NCBI GenBank assembly: GCA_964461265.1
Contig: CAYWTS010000053.1
Location: 1-11,937 of the forward strand
Direction of reading: 5' to 3'
Source of the DNA: CAYWTS01 sp964461265
Lineage (GTDB): Bacteria > Bacteroidota > Ignavibacteria > Tepidaquicellales > OLB5
Length of the DNA: 11,937 nucleotides
The translations under genes were made by a program, and so were the position numbers. The notes below the pieces were generated by a model. The model was not told the DNA's origin. It saw nothing but the letters and a program-made list of their open reading frames with translations, and searched no databases. The stretch's first letter is position 1. Each line of letters opens with the position of its first letter. Shown here in pieces: positions 1-6,287 of the stretch.

Positions 1-375
1 ACAGTAGGTCCCTCAAAAGAAGAATTAAAGAATTATTTCGAAAATAACCGGCAATACTTCGATGAACTTGCTAAGTATTACAGGGAATCAGATCCTGTGT
101 ATTATAAGGAGAATATAGCTCCTTTTTACAACGGTCTGCTTATTACATCAGGGTCAAAAAAATCGGCTAAAGGTTGTCTTGCAGTCGCAATGTCGATAGC
201 TATATTGATAATCGGTTTAGCAGCTGGACTTGTATTTTTCATACTTCAGCAGGAAGAGAGTGATGATAAACAAACTATCCCGCAAATACAGAAAGAAGAG
301 AAAGTAATACCTAAATCTGACAGTATTAAAGTTAAACCTGAAAATAAGAATAAGAGAAAAAAGAAAAAGGAATAA
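1..375 (+). CDS. Hypothetical single-pass membrane protein, 5'-truncated
   Basis: The reading frame is open from the first base of the window to a TAA at 373-375, so this is the last 124 codons of a gene that begins upstream. An internal GTG at 97 could act as a start, but the frame upstream of it is equally protein-like (acidic and aromatic, rich in Glu, Tyr, Phe), so I read it as one truncated CDS. In the visible part, residues 1-50 are hydrophilic, about 59-82 form one clear transmembrane helix (Ile, Leu, Ala, Gly), and the last 40 residues are charged and end in a dense Lys/Arg tail. Basic residues flank the helix on both sides, so topology is unclear. I do not recognise the family. Nothing nearby indicates its role: the next gene is 327 bp downstream and appears independent. 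That the segment is coding is fairly sure; function is unknown. Confidence 0.65.
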   Translation, partial: TVGPSKEELKNYFENNRQYFDELAKYYRESDPVYYKENIAPFYNGLLITSGSKKSAKGCLAVAMSIAILIIGLAAGLVFFILQQEESDDKQTIPQIQKEEKVIPKSDSIKVKPENKNKRKKKKE

Positions 376-536
376 TAAAAAATTAAAACTCAAAAAATAG
401 AGATACATAGAAAAATTAAAAATCTTATCTGAAGTGATAATCAGACGTTAAGGATTGTATGATTATTTTACATTTTTAATTTTACTCAAGTTGACCGTTC
501 AAACAAGTAAAGTTAATAATTATAATTATTTAGTAA

Positions 537-556
537 CCCCGACATTTATGTCGGGG
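537..556. repeat. Perfect 8-bp GC-rich hairpin
   Basis: CCCCGACA at 537-544 pairs perfectly with TGTCGGGG at 549-556 around a TTTA loop. No T-run follows on either strand, so it is not a standard intrinsic terminator. It could be a dispersed palindromic repeat or an RNA structure element. It lies inside the segment bounded by the 484/623 inverted repeats. Confidence 0.5.
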
Positions 557-580
557 ATTGATGGAAAAATGCTACTTAAC

Positions 581-599
581 AACCGTTTTAACGGTTTTT
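581..599 (+). terminator. Possible intrinsic terminator
   Basis: AACCGT at 581-586 pairs with ACGGTT at 591-596 around a TTTA loop. The right arm runs directly into further T residues (595-599 is TTTTT). This could end transcription from the gene that stops at 375, although it lies about 205 bp beyond that stop. The stem is short, so strength is uncertain. Confidence 0.4.
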
Positions 600-702
600 A
601 TTATGGAGGCGTTCAACTTGAGTTATTTTAATATGTAAATTATTTGCAATTTGATATTTAATAATTCTATGGATGATTTTTTTAATAGTTTGAGGAATTA
701 AA

Positions 703-1332
703 ATGAACATTGGTATAATTGGTGCCGGAAAAATGGGCGGGAATCTTGCACGCCTTTGGGCCGAAAAAGGACACCGGGTTAAAATAACTTCTAAAAGCAT
801 CGATGAGGCAGAGCAGGCAGTAAAAGCTATCGGTTCAAATGCCTCAAGCGGTTCTGTTCAGAATATTGTTGATACAAGCGATATTGTGCTGCTTGCCGTG
901 CCTTATTCTGAGATAAGAGACGTAGCCCAAAAAGCAAAGTCCTGGCAAAATACTCTAATTATAGAAATAATAAATCCCGTTACCCCTGACTTGCAGGAGC
1001 TTGAGATAGGTTTTACAACTTCTGCAGCTGAAGAAATTGCAAAACTGTTCAAAGGTTCAAAAGTGGTTGCTGCTTTTAACACTATTCCCTCTCCGGTCAT
1101 TGAAACCGGCAATACAGATTTTAACGGTGAAAAAGCGAGTGTCTTTTATTGCGGCGATGATGAAATGGCTAATAAAAAAGCACAAAGATTAATTGAGGAT
1201 GCAGGTTTTGATGCAGTGTATTCTGGTAAGCTGAGTAATGCACGTTATATTGAACCTGCAGCAGAACTTATTATACAGCTCGCAATAAACGGACTTGGAG
1301 CAAATATTTCCTTAAAATTATTAAAAAGGTAA
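703..1332 (+). CDS. NADPH-dependent F420 reductase-like NAD(P)-binding protein (COG2085 type)
   Basis: A cytoplasmic protein of 209 residues that is essentially one Rossmann dinucleotide-binding domain. The N-terminus carries the glycine motif GAGKMG (residues 7-12) after a hydrophobic beta strand. A TSKS segment near 29-32 occupies the place where related enzymes bind the 2'-phosphate of NADP. Downstream are a VLLAVPY strand (about 62-68), an NPVTP turn (about 91-95) and VVAAFNT (about 121-127), all typical of the predicted dinucleotide-binding family that includes F420:NADPH oxidoreductase and the STEAP reductase domain. The length suits the family. The ATG at 703 has a good Shine-Dalgarno (GAGGA, 692-696). 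It stands alone, with long spacers on both sides. The fold is clear; the true substrate is not. F420 use would need F420 biosynthesis genes, and none are visible here. Confidence 0.8.
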   Translation: MNIGIIGAGKMGGNLARLWAEKGHRVKITSKSIDEAEQAVKAIGSNASSGSVQNIVDTSDIVLLAVPYSEIRDVAQKAKSWQNTLIIEIINPVTPDLQELEIGFTTSAAEEIAKLFKGSKVVAAFNTIPSPVIETGNTDFNGEKASVFYCGDDEMANKKAQRLIEDAGFDAVYSGKLSNARYIEPAAELIIQLAINGLGANISLKLLKR

Positions 1333-1356
1333 TAAAACATAATAACCGTTTCCGGG

Positions 1357-1378
1357 ATATTTATTTAAATATTTTTTT
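1357..1378 (+). terminator. Possible A+T-only terminator after the reductase gene
   Basis: ATATTTA at 1357-1363 pairs with TAAATAT at 1366-1372, followed at once by a T-run to 1378. It lies 25 bp past the stop codon at 1332, a suitable place for an intrinsic terminator. The stem has no G-C pairs and its formal loop is only 2 nt, so it would be weak unless the T-run dominates. Confidence 0.35.
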
Positions 1379-1482
1379 CTCATTAACAGTATATTATATT
1401 ATAGGGGGATATTTCAGGAGATTTTCGTTCCTCTCTCCAATTCTAATTAACTCAACTTAAAAATTTTAACAAATAATTAAAA

Positions 1483-1965
1483 ATGAAGAAATTATTTCCT
1501 TTTCTGGCAGTGCTAGTCAGCTTGTTTCTGTTCTGTTCTGATTCGAATGCCCAAGGTAACTGGTATACTTTCAATGAAGCAAGTGTAACTTTTTGGTATC
1601 CTGATAACTGGGAGGTCAGCAGCGAACATCTATTACTTTTACTGATGCCCAAACCCGGTGATTTCAGGATCAATTTTGAACCTATTGAAGGAATTGATTT
1701 GGATAAAATAGTTAAGGAATCAATTGAAGAAATTAAAATAAAATTTCCGAATGATACTATCATAAAACATAAAGATATAGTTGTGGATGGAATGAATGGT
1801 AAAGAAATTCACCACATTACTAGTGATGAGCATGTAATAAATTACGTTTTTATTGTTACACCTGCGAATAAAATACTGAAAATGTTTTATGTAACACCTA
1901 AAGCAGAATATGATAAATTTAAAAGTGATGTTGAGAAGATAAAGAATAAAATAAAGAAAATGTAA
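1483..1965 (+). CDS. Secreted PsbP/DUF1795-like small protein
   Basis: A 160-residue protein with a clear signal peptide: Lys-Lys at the N-terminus, a hydrophobic core to about residue 18, and an SNA|Q cleavage site near 23/24. A Cys at residue 18 is not in a proper lipobox, so signal peptidase I processing is more likely than a lipoprotein. The mature part opens with a Phe-rich strand and a YPDNWEV turn (about 40-46), then alternates beta strands with one amphipathic helix (about 70-85) and a VDGMNGKEI segment (about 101-109). This pattern recalls the PsbP/Mog1-like (DUF1795) fold, where a 'YP..W' strand opens the domain; the resemblance is by eye and unverified. The tail is Lys-rich. No strong Shine-Dalgarno precedes the ATG at 1483, only A-rich sequence. 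It has no close neighbour, so context gives no function. Confidence 0.65.
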   Translation: MKKLFPFLAVLVSLFLFCSDSNAQGNWYTFNEASVTFWYPDNWEVSSEHLLLLLMPKPGDFRINFEPIEGIDLDKIVKESIEEIKIKFPNDTIIKHKDIVVDGMNGKEIHHITSDEHVINYVFIVTPANKILKMFYVTPKAEYDKFKSDVEKIKNKIKKM

Positions 1966-1989
1966 CTATCATCTATTTAAATTTTAAAA

Positions 1990-2144
1990 GGGGCTGTCTC
2001 AAAAGGCAATTTTCTTTTTTATAATCTGTAACCGTCCTGCTATACGGGGACGGAAATGCAGTAAAATTGCAATGCAGTAATCAGCGAAGTGGTGGCTTTC
2101 GCTAAAAAAGTCTGCAATTACAAAAACACTTTTGAGGCAGCCCT
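1990..2144. mobile_element. MITE-like element with 15-bp terminal inverted repeats
   Basis: GGGCTGTCTCAAAAG at 1991-2005 is matched by the reverse complement of 2129-2143 (GGGCTGCCTCAAAAG), with one mismatch in 15. The interior of roughly 125 bp has no reading frame but is structured: CCGTCC (2032-2037) pairs with GGACGG (2048-2053), AGCGAA (2083-2088) pairs with TTCGCT (2098-2103), and AATGCAGTAA-like segments repeat near 2055-2064 and 2071-2080. Ends of the type GGGCTGTCTCAAAA resemble termini of DDE-transposase insertion sequences, but the family was not checked. TTTTAAAAG occurs on both sides (1982-1990 and about 2150-2158), but the right copy does not abut the repeat, so a target-site duplication is not established. 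Best read as a non-autonomous remnant that needs a transposase supplied elsewhere. Confidence 0.65.
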
Positions 2145-2239
2145 CTTATTTTTAAAAGAATAAATTTAATAATGTAATTGAAAACTTATTTATCATTTAT
2201 ACTTATAAATTAAAATTCATTCTTGTATTACCCTTTCAC

Positions 2240-2269
2240 TTGCTTTTTTACCAGAACTATGTAAATTTG
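2240..2269 (+). promoter_or_regulatory. Candidate Bacteroidota-type promoter for the uppS operon
   Basis: TTG at 2240-2242 is followed after exactly 19 bp by TAAATTTG at 2262-2269. This matches the known Bacteroidota primary sigma pattern of a -33 TTTG and a -7 TAnnTTTG with about 19 bp between, except that the first T of the -33 box is not met. It would give a leader of roughly 250 nt before uppS. Such matches arise by chance in A+T-rich DNA. Confidence 0.3.
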
Positions 2270-2400
2270 TATAAATAAATAGTTAAGAACAAATCAAAAT
2301 ACCTATCGGATAACCTCTACAGTCAGATTCTAACTTTAACAGGATAATATTTGTTGATATCTTTTACTTTAAATTAAGATTTCATAAGATTCGGGAGATT

Positions 2401-2430
2401 ATGAAAAATCAAGCGTTTTTTCTAAATTGA
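2401..2430 (+). other. 9-codon mini-ORF with Shine-Dalgarno, uppS leader
   Basis: GGGAG at 2393-2397 precedes an ATG at 2401 by a near-ideal gap. The frame encodes MKNQAFFLN and stops at TGA 2428-2430, 93 bp before uppS. The Shine-Dalgarno is stronger than that of uppS itself. It may be a leader peptide or chance; its composition suggests no amino-acid-sensing attenuator. Confidence 0.2.
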
Positions 2431-2523
2431 ATTTTTACGTTATTAAAACTAATTTGTAGTTTAGTCAGCCAAATAGCAGGCAACCAACTGATAATTAATA
2501 TTATAATTTTAAAATTTCACTAG

Positions 2524-3309
2524 TTGAACGAACCAAAGGGAGAAGATAAGCTCATCCAGGATGAACTTAAGAAATGCGGTGAAATACCACATCACGTTGC
2601 AATAATTATGGATGGTAATGGACGCTGGGCGCAGGAAAGAGGAATGTATCGAACGTTCGGACACCGTGAAGGTGTGAGTTCTGTTAGGGATATTGTTGAA
2701 GCTTCGGGACAGCTTGGAATTAAGTTTCTAACTTTGTATACTTTTTCAACCGAGAATTGGCGCAGACCCAAATCGGAAATTACAGTTCTTATGAGACTTT
2801 TGATAAAAGCACTGCGTGATGAAACCGATAAGCTACATGAAAACAATGTAAAATTAACCGCGGTTGGCGATTTAAATGTTTTACCCGACAGAGTAAGAAG
2901 AGAATTACACGATGCAATTGAAAAAACGAAAAATAACAAATTAATGACACTTGTGCTGGCTTTAAGCTACAGCGGCAGGTGGGATATTCTGAAGGCGGTC
3001 AGAAGAATTGCATCGCAATATAAACGCGGGCAAATTAAACTTGAGGATATCAACGAAAAAATTGTCTCCCAGTGCCTTGTAACCAAAGATATACCTGACC
3101 CTGATTTATTAATAAGAACAGGAGGAGATGTCCGAATCAGCAACTTCCTTCTATGGGAGTTAGCCTATACCGAGCTGTATTTCGATACTCATTACTGGCC
3201 CGAATTCAGGAGGAAGCACCTGTATCAAGCTATCAGAGAATACCAGGGCAGAGAACGCAGATTCGGTATGACGACCAGACAAATTCATTTAAGGAAATCA
3301 AAAACGTGA
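2524..3309 (+). CDS. uppS: Isoprenyl transferase (undecaprenyl diphosphate synthase)
   Basis: UppS condenses isopentenyl diphosphate units onto farnesyl diphosphate in cis, making the C55 carrier used for peptidoglycan, O-antigen and other surface polymers at the cytoplasmic membrane face. The 261 residues carry all family signatures: HVAIIMDGNGRWA at 24-36 with catalytic Asp30, TLYTFSTENWRRP at about 71-83, and RTGGDVRISNFLLW then ELAYTELYF at about 197-219, which binds the incoming diphosphate. The start is TTG at 2524: an in-frame TAG sits directly before it, and the first in-frame ATG is the Met of the MDGNG motif, far too late. The Shine-Dalgarno is poor. It is the first gene of the envelope operon, and its TGA overlaps the bamA start. 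Function is very secure. Confidence 0.96.
   Translation: MNEPKGEDKLIQDELKKCGEIPHHVAIIMDGNGRWAQERGMYRTFGHREGVSSVRDIVEASGQLGIKFLTLYTFSTENWRRPKSEITVLMRLLIKALRDETDKLHENNVKLTAVGDLNVLPDRVRRELHDAIEKTKNNKLMTLVLALSYSGRWDILKAVRRIASQYKRGQIKLEDINEKIVSQCLVTKDIPDPDLLIRTGGDVRISNFLLWELAYTELYFDTHYWPEFRRKHLYQAIREYQGRERRFGMTTRQIHLRKSKT
3291..3308 (+). promoter_or_regulatory. bamA ribosome binding site and coupled GTG start
   Basis: AAGGAAA at 3291-3297 lies 8 nt before GTG 3306-3308. That GTG overlaps the uppS stop TGA (3307-3309) as GTGA. The site decides the bamA start: a signal peptide begins exactly at this GTG, whereas the open frame further upstream lies inside uppS. The overlap suggests translational coupling. 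Confidence 0.75.
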
Positions 3310-5663
3310 AAATATCACAAATATTTTTTCTTGTAACTTTATTTATTTTTCAAACTTACTACAGCACAGGTTCATTATTAGCACAGGATGGCCCCAGAAC
3401 TTACCGCATTGTATCTGTTTCTGCAGAAGGTAACAGGCTTTATGATTCTAAAACCATTATTTCAAACAGCGGGCTTGAAATAGGCAGTGAAATTGCATTC
3501 CCGTCAGACGAAACCAACGAGGCAATAAACCGGCTATGGAATTTAAAGCTTTTCTCCGATGTACAGATAGTTGTTGATAAAAAAATCGGGAATGATGCTT
3601 ACATAATCATCAGGGTGAAAGAACTTCCGCGGTTAAGTGAAATTAAGTATATAGGAAATGATGAATTCAGCGATAAAGACCTTGAAGAAATTGTGGGATT
3701 GGCTGAGGGTCAGGTAATTTCCCCTCAGATGGTGAAGGATATAGAATATAATATTACAAAGAAATACATAGAAGAAGGTTATTCGCTTGCAGTAGTGAAA
3801 GTTGATCAATTTGTGAATGCCTCAAATGAAGCTCAGCTTAGGATTAAAATTACAGAAGGTGAAGAGGTAAGCGTAATGAAAATCAGGTTTGAAGGCAATA
3901 AGCATATTTCGTCAAGTGACCTTCGCGGTGCTATGGATGAAACCTCAGAGAAAATATGGTGGAAGTTTTGGGATAATGCCGAATTCAATAAGAAAAAATA
4001 TGAAGATGATAAAAAGCTTATTATAGACCTTTATCAGGAAAAAGGTTTCAAGGATGCGGTAATTACGGGTGATACGTTTACGTACAGTACCGATAAGGAA
4101 GCCATGACTATTAAAATCAAAATAGATGAAGGTCCCAGATACAGTGTAAATAATATAACGTTCCAAGGTAATAAAGTATATCCCGATTCGGTATTAAAAG
4201 AGCGTCTCGATTTCAAACGGGGTGATGTTTATAATAAGAAAAAATTCGAAATGAATCTGAGAGGTAATGAAGACCAGACCGATTTAGCTTCATTATACCT
4301 TGATAACGGTTACCTTGGATTTCAGGCAGATGTTGAGGAAAAAGACGCAGGTAACAACAGGCTTGATTTGGTTATTCACATTTCGGAAAACAGGCAATAC
4401 AGGATAGGCATAGTTTCGATTGAGGGCAACCAGAAAACACAGGATAAAGTAATAAGGCGTGAACTGTACACTTTGCCGGGTCAGTATTTTAACAGGGCAA
4501 ACCTGATTCGCAGTATCCAGAATCTGCAAAACCTAAACTATTTTAATCCGGAAAAGCTTTCTTACGATTTCACACAGAGAAATGACAGTACGGTAGATAT
4601 GATTTATAAAGTTGAGGAAAGGTCTTCAGACCAGCTGAACGCTTCGATTGGCTGGAGCCAGACCTTCGGAGTTTCCGGAAGCATTGGACTGGTTTTCAAT
4701 AACTTCGATATATTTGACCCGCTATCCGGCGGCGCCGGGCAGATACTCAGCTTCCAGTGGGATTTTGGAACAAGCGGAACGTACAGAACTTTCAGCCTTG
4801 GCTTTACCGAACCATGGTTCCTGGATACTCCTACATTAATAGGTATCAGTTTGTTCGATTCTAAGCAAAATTACACGTATGAGATAAGAGAAACCGGTGT
4901 TACTTTAAGCTTAGGCAGGAGGTTCCGTTTTCCAGATGATTATTTCAGGGGTGACTGGTACTTAAAATTACAGAGAACGGATGTAATTTATGGAGCAGGT
5001 ATTTATGAAACCGGCGTAAGAAGCCAGGTAAGTATCGGACAAATAATTACACGTAATTCCACAAACAGTCCTATTTTTCCCTCTTTTGGCTCAAAAGTTG
5101 TAATTAGTTCAGAGCTTGCAGGTGCTAATGTTATTGGGAACATTAGTTTTTTCAAGCAGGGTTTTCAGGCGGAAGCTTATAACAACCTTGACAATTTAGG
5201 CAAATTCGTACTCTACACAAATTTTCAGTTTGAAGGAGTTACAAGTCTTGCAAGCGATAATTACATACCGCCAAATGAGTTTCTGTATATGGGGGGTAAT
5301 GGATTGGCATATAATACTATTGCCTTAAGAGGTTATGATGACAGGACTATCGGTCCGATAGATAATGGCAGTTATGTTGGAGGAAGAGTGTTAATAAAAT
5401 ATGGATTAGAATTGAGATATTCTATTTCGCTTGACCCGATACCAATTTATGTTCTTGCATTTGCAGAGGCAGGTAATGTATGGGCTAAGTTTAAAGACCT
5501 GAACCCGCTGGATCTCAGGCGTTCGGTTGGGTTCGGAACAAGACTAATATTACCCGCAGTCGGTATGATAGGATTCGATTTGGGGTATGGCTTCGATAGA
5601 AAAATTGTAGATGGCAACGAGCCAGCACTTTTATTTCACTTCCAGTTCGGAAGAGGATTTTAA
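3306..5663 (+). CDS. bamA: Outer membrane protein assembly factor BamA
   Basis: BamA is the core of the machine that folds and inserts beta-barrel proteins into the outer membrane. From the GTG at 3306 the protein has 785 residues, a usual length. A signal peptide ends at LLA|QD (about 26). Five POTRA domains follow, each with the beta-strand then 'GN' pattern: about 31-108, 109-186, 187-277, 278-363 and 364-440. The remainder (about 441-785) is a 16-strand-type barrel with alternating aromatic strands. The conserved loop-6 motif appears as LRGYDD with Arg675, against the usual VRGF/IRGY. The chain ends in Phe, as expected for a barrel beta-signal. The frame is open back to 3153, but that part overlaps uppS and lacks a secretion signal. 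Two Skp-like chaperones follow directly, fitting joint outer-membrane protein biogenesis. Confidence 0.95.
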   Translation: MKISQIFFLVTLFIFQTYYSTGSLLAQDGPRTYRIVSVSAEGNRLYDSKTIISNSGLEIGSEIAFPSDETNEAINRLWNLKLFSDVQIVVDKKIGNDAYIIIRVKELPRLSEIKYIGNDEFSDKDLEEIVGLAEGQVISPQMVKDIEYNITKKYIEEGYSLAVVKVDQFVNASNEAQLRIKITEGEEVSVMKIRFEGNKHISSSDLRGAMDETSEKIWWKFWDNAEFNKKKYEDDKKLIIDLYQEKGFKDAVITGDTFTYSTDKEAMTIKIKIDEGPRYSVNNITFQGNKVYPDSVLKERLDFKRGDVYNKKKFEMNLRGNEDQTDLASLYLDNGYLGFQADVEEKDAGNNRLDLVIHISENRQYRIGIVSIEGNQKTQDKVIRRELYTLPGQYFNRANLIRSIQNLQNLNYFNPEKLSYDFTQRNDSTVDMIYKVEERSSDQLNASIGWSQTFGVSGSIGLVFNNFDIFDPLSGGAGQILSFQWDFGTSGTYRTFSLGFTEPWFLDTPTLIGISLFDSKQNYTYEIRETGVTLSLGRRFRFPDDYFRGDWYLKLQRTDVIYGAGIYETGVRSQVSIGQIITRNSTNSPIFPSFGSKVVISSELAGANVIGNISFFKQGFQAEAYNNLDNLGKFVLYTNFQFEGVTSLASDNYIPPNEFLYMGGNGLAYNTIALRGYDDRTIGPIDNGSYVGGRVLIKYGLELRYSISLDPIPIYVLAFAEAGNVWAKFKDLNPLDLRRSVGFGTRLILPAVGMIGFDLGYGFDRKIVDGNEPALLFHFQFGRGF

Positions 5664-5693
5664 TTTATTTGATTTAATAATTTTATAAACACA

Positions 5694-5717
5694 TCCGGGT
5701 ATCCGGAATTAAAGGAG
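5694..5717 (+). promoter_or_regulatory. Small hairpin and Shine-Dalgarno before the first skp gene
   Basis: TCCGG (5694-5698) pairs with CCGGA (5703-5707) around GTAT, just upstream of the strong Shine-Dalgarno AGGAG (5713-5717), which lies 6 nt before the TTG at 5724. The ribosome binding site supports this TTG as the start. The hairpin has no T-run and may protect or expose the site; that role is inferred. Confidence 0.4.
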
Positions 5718-5723
5718 AACATT

Positions 5724-6269
5724 TTGAAGACATTCTTTTTGATAGTTTTAACAGCAGCTTTTATTTACAGTTCGGTCTCGGCACAGGTAAAAGTAGCTTT
5801 TGTAGACAGCGACGTGATACTTAAACAGCTTCCAGAAGCTCAGGAATTGCAAAAAAAGCTCGAAGACCTGCAAAAGCTGTATATAGATACCTTAACAACA
5901 AAGGAAAAAGAACTGAAAGATAAAGCTGCTTCATTCAAAACTAAGTACGAAGAAGCACAAAAACAGGTCGAAGCAGGAACGTTAAAACCCGATGAAATTA
6001 AAGCTCTCGAAACGGAACTTGCAAACCTGCAGGTAGAAATACAGAAGATGGAACAGGAATATAACGAATATAAGCAAAGCTCGTCGGAGACACTTCTGAA
6101 AACACAGTCTGAACTGTTTAAACCGTTAAAAGAAAAGATTGTAAAGGTTATTTCTGATGTAGCAAAAGAGCTTAAATACAATTACGTTTTAGACAAAGCT
6201 TCCGATGCATTAATATTCGGTGATAAGGAATTCGATATTACATTTAAGGTGCTTGATAAACTTAAATAG
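5724..6269 (+). CDS. skp: Periplasmic chaperone, Skp/OmpH family (copy 1)
   Basis: Skp/OmpH proteins hold unfolded outer-membrane proteins in the periplasm and deliver them to BamA. This 181-residue protein has a signal peptide (1-20, cleavage VSA|QV). The family opening VKVAFVDSDVIL (22-33) forms the first strand of the trimerisation body. A long Lys/Glu/Gln/Ala-rich stretch at about 38-125 should form the coiled-coil arms. The C-terminal part returns to the body with ELKYNYVLDKASDALIF (about 148-164), matching the family's 'YDLVLD...V/ILY' end. The start is TTG at 5724, chosen for the Shine-Dalgarno 6 nt upstream and the signal peptide that begins there. It lies 60 bp after bamA, and its stop comes just before the second copy. 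Family assignment is secure; client range is unknown. Confidence 0.9.
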   Translation: MKTFFLIVLTAAFIYSSVSAQVKVAFVDSDVILKQLPEAQELQKKLEDLQKLYIDTLTTKEKELKDKAASFKTKYEEAQKQVEAGTLKPDEIKALETELANLQVEIQKMEQEYNEYKQSSSETLLKTQSELFKPLKEKIVKVISDVAKELKYNYVLDKASDALIFGDKEFDITFKVLDKLK

Positions 6270-6287
6270 GTGCAATCTGAATTTAAA

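Larger units (their letters stand above)
484..623. repeat. 140-bp segment bounded by 11-bp inverted repeats
   Basis: ACTCAAGTTGA at 484-494 is the exact reverse complement of TCAACTTGAGT at 613-623, and pairing resumes for a CG step after one mismatch. The enclosed segment contains two further hairpins, at 537-556 and 581-596, and no reading frame. This layout fits a small non-autonomous mobile element or a long fold-back structure. I see no clear target-site duplication beside the repeats; the flanks are only similarly T-rich. An 11-bp match at this distance in A+T-rich DNA is suggestive, not proof. Confidence 0.35.
376..702. other. Intergenic region with hairpins and an inverted-repeat segment
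   Basis: This 327-bp A+T-rich stretch has no convincing gene. The only open frame over it, antisense at 588-800, runs into the reductase gene and looks random. It holds an inverted-repeat pair at 484-494 and 613-623, a perfect GC-rich hairpin at 537-556, a terminator-like hairpin at 581-599, and the Shine-Dalgarno sequence of the next gene (GAGGA at 692-696). Confidence 0.6.
1966..2523. other. 558-bp intergenic region upstream of uppS
   Basis: No credible gene of normal size lies here. The first part carries the MITE-like element at 1990-2144. The rest is very A+T-rich and holds a Bacteroidota-type promoter candidate at 2240-2269 and a 9-codon mini-ORF with its own Shine-Dalgarno at 2393-2430. 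An in-frame TAG at 2521-2523 fixes the upstream limit of uppS. Confidence 0.6.

Noticed and set aside
97..97. GTG at 97 as the true start of the first gene
   Set aside because: The same frame is open to the left edge with protein-like composition, and no Shine-Dalgarno precedes the GTG.
588..800. 70-codon antisense frame overlapping the start of the reductase gene
   Set aside because: Half of it is opposite the conserved Rossmann motif and the rest is spacer, with no support of its own.
1991..2143. Riboswitch or structured leader RNA instead of a mobile element
   Set aside because: The near-identical terminal inverted repeats explain the segment better, no known aptamer motif was recognised, and it lies about 380 bp from the next gene. 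Not fully excluded.
3153..3305. Upstream extension of the bamA frame into uppS
   Set aside because: The extra 51 residues overlap the conserved end of uppS in another frame and would bury the signal peptide. The GTG at 3306 has a Shine-Dalgarno and begins the signal peptide exactly.
4648..4839. 63-codon plus-strand frame within bamA
   Set aside because: It lies in an alternative frame inside the BamA barrel, with no ribosome binding site or motif.
5840..6181. Antisense open frame opposite the first skp gene
   Set aside because: Its Ser/Phe/Cys-rich product is what the reverse of Lys/Glu/Ala coiled-coil codons yields; it has no independent coding signal.
6270..6287. GTG at 6270 as the start of the second skp gene
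   Set aside because: It directly follows the previous stop and would add a charged six-residue extension before the signal peptide. The ATG at 6288 gives a compact signal sequence. Not fully excluded.
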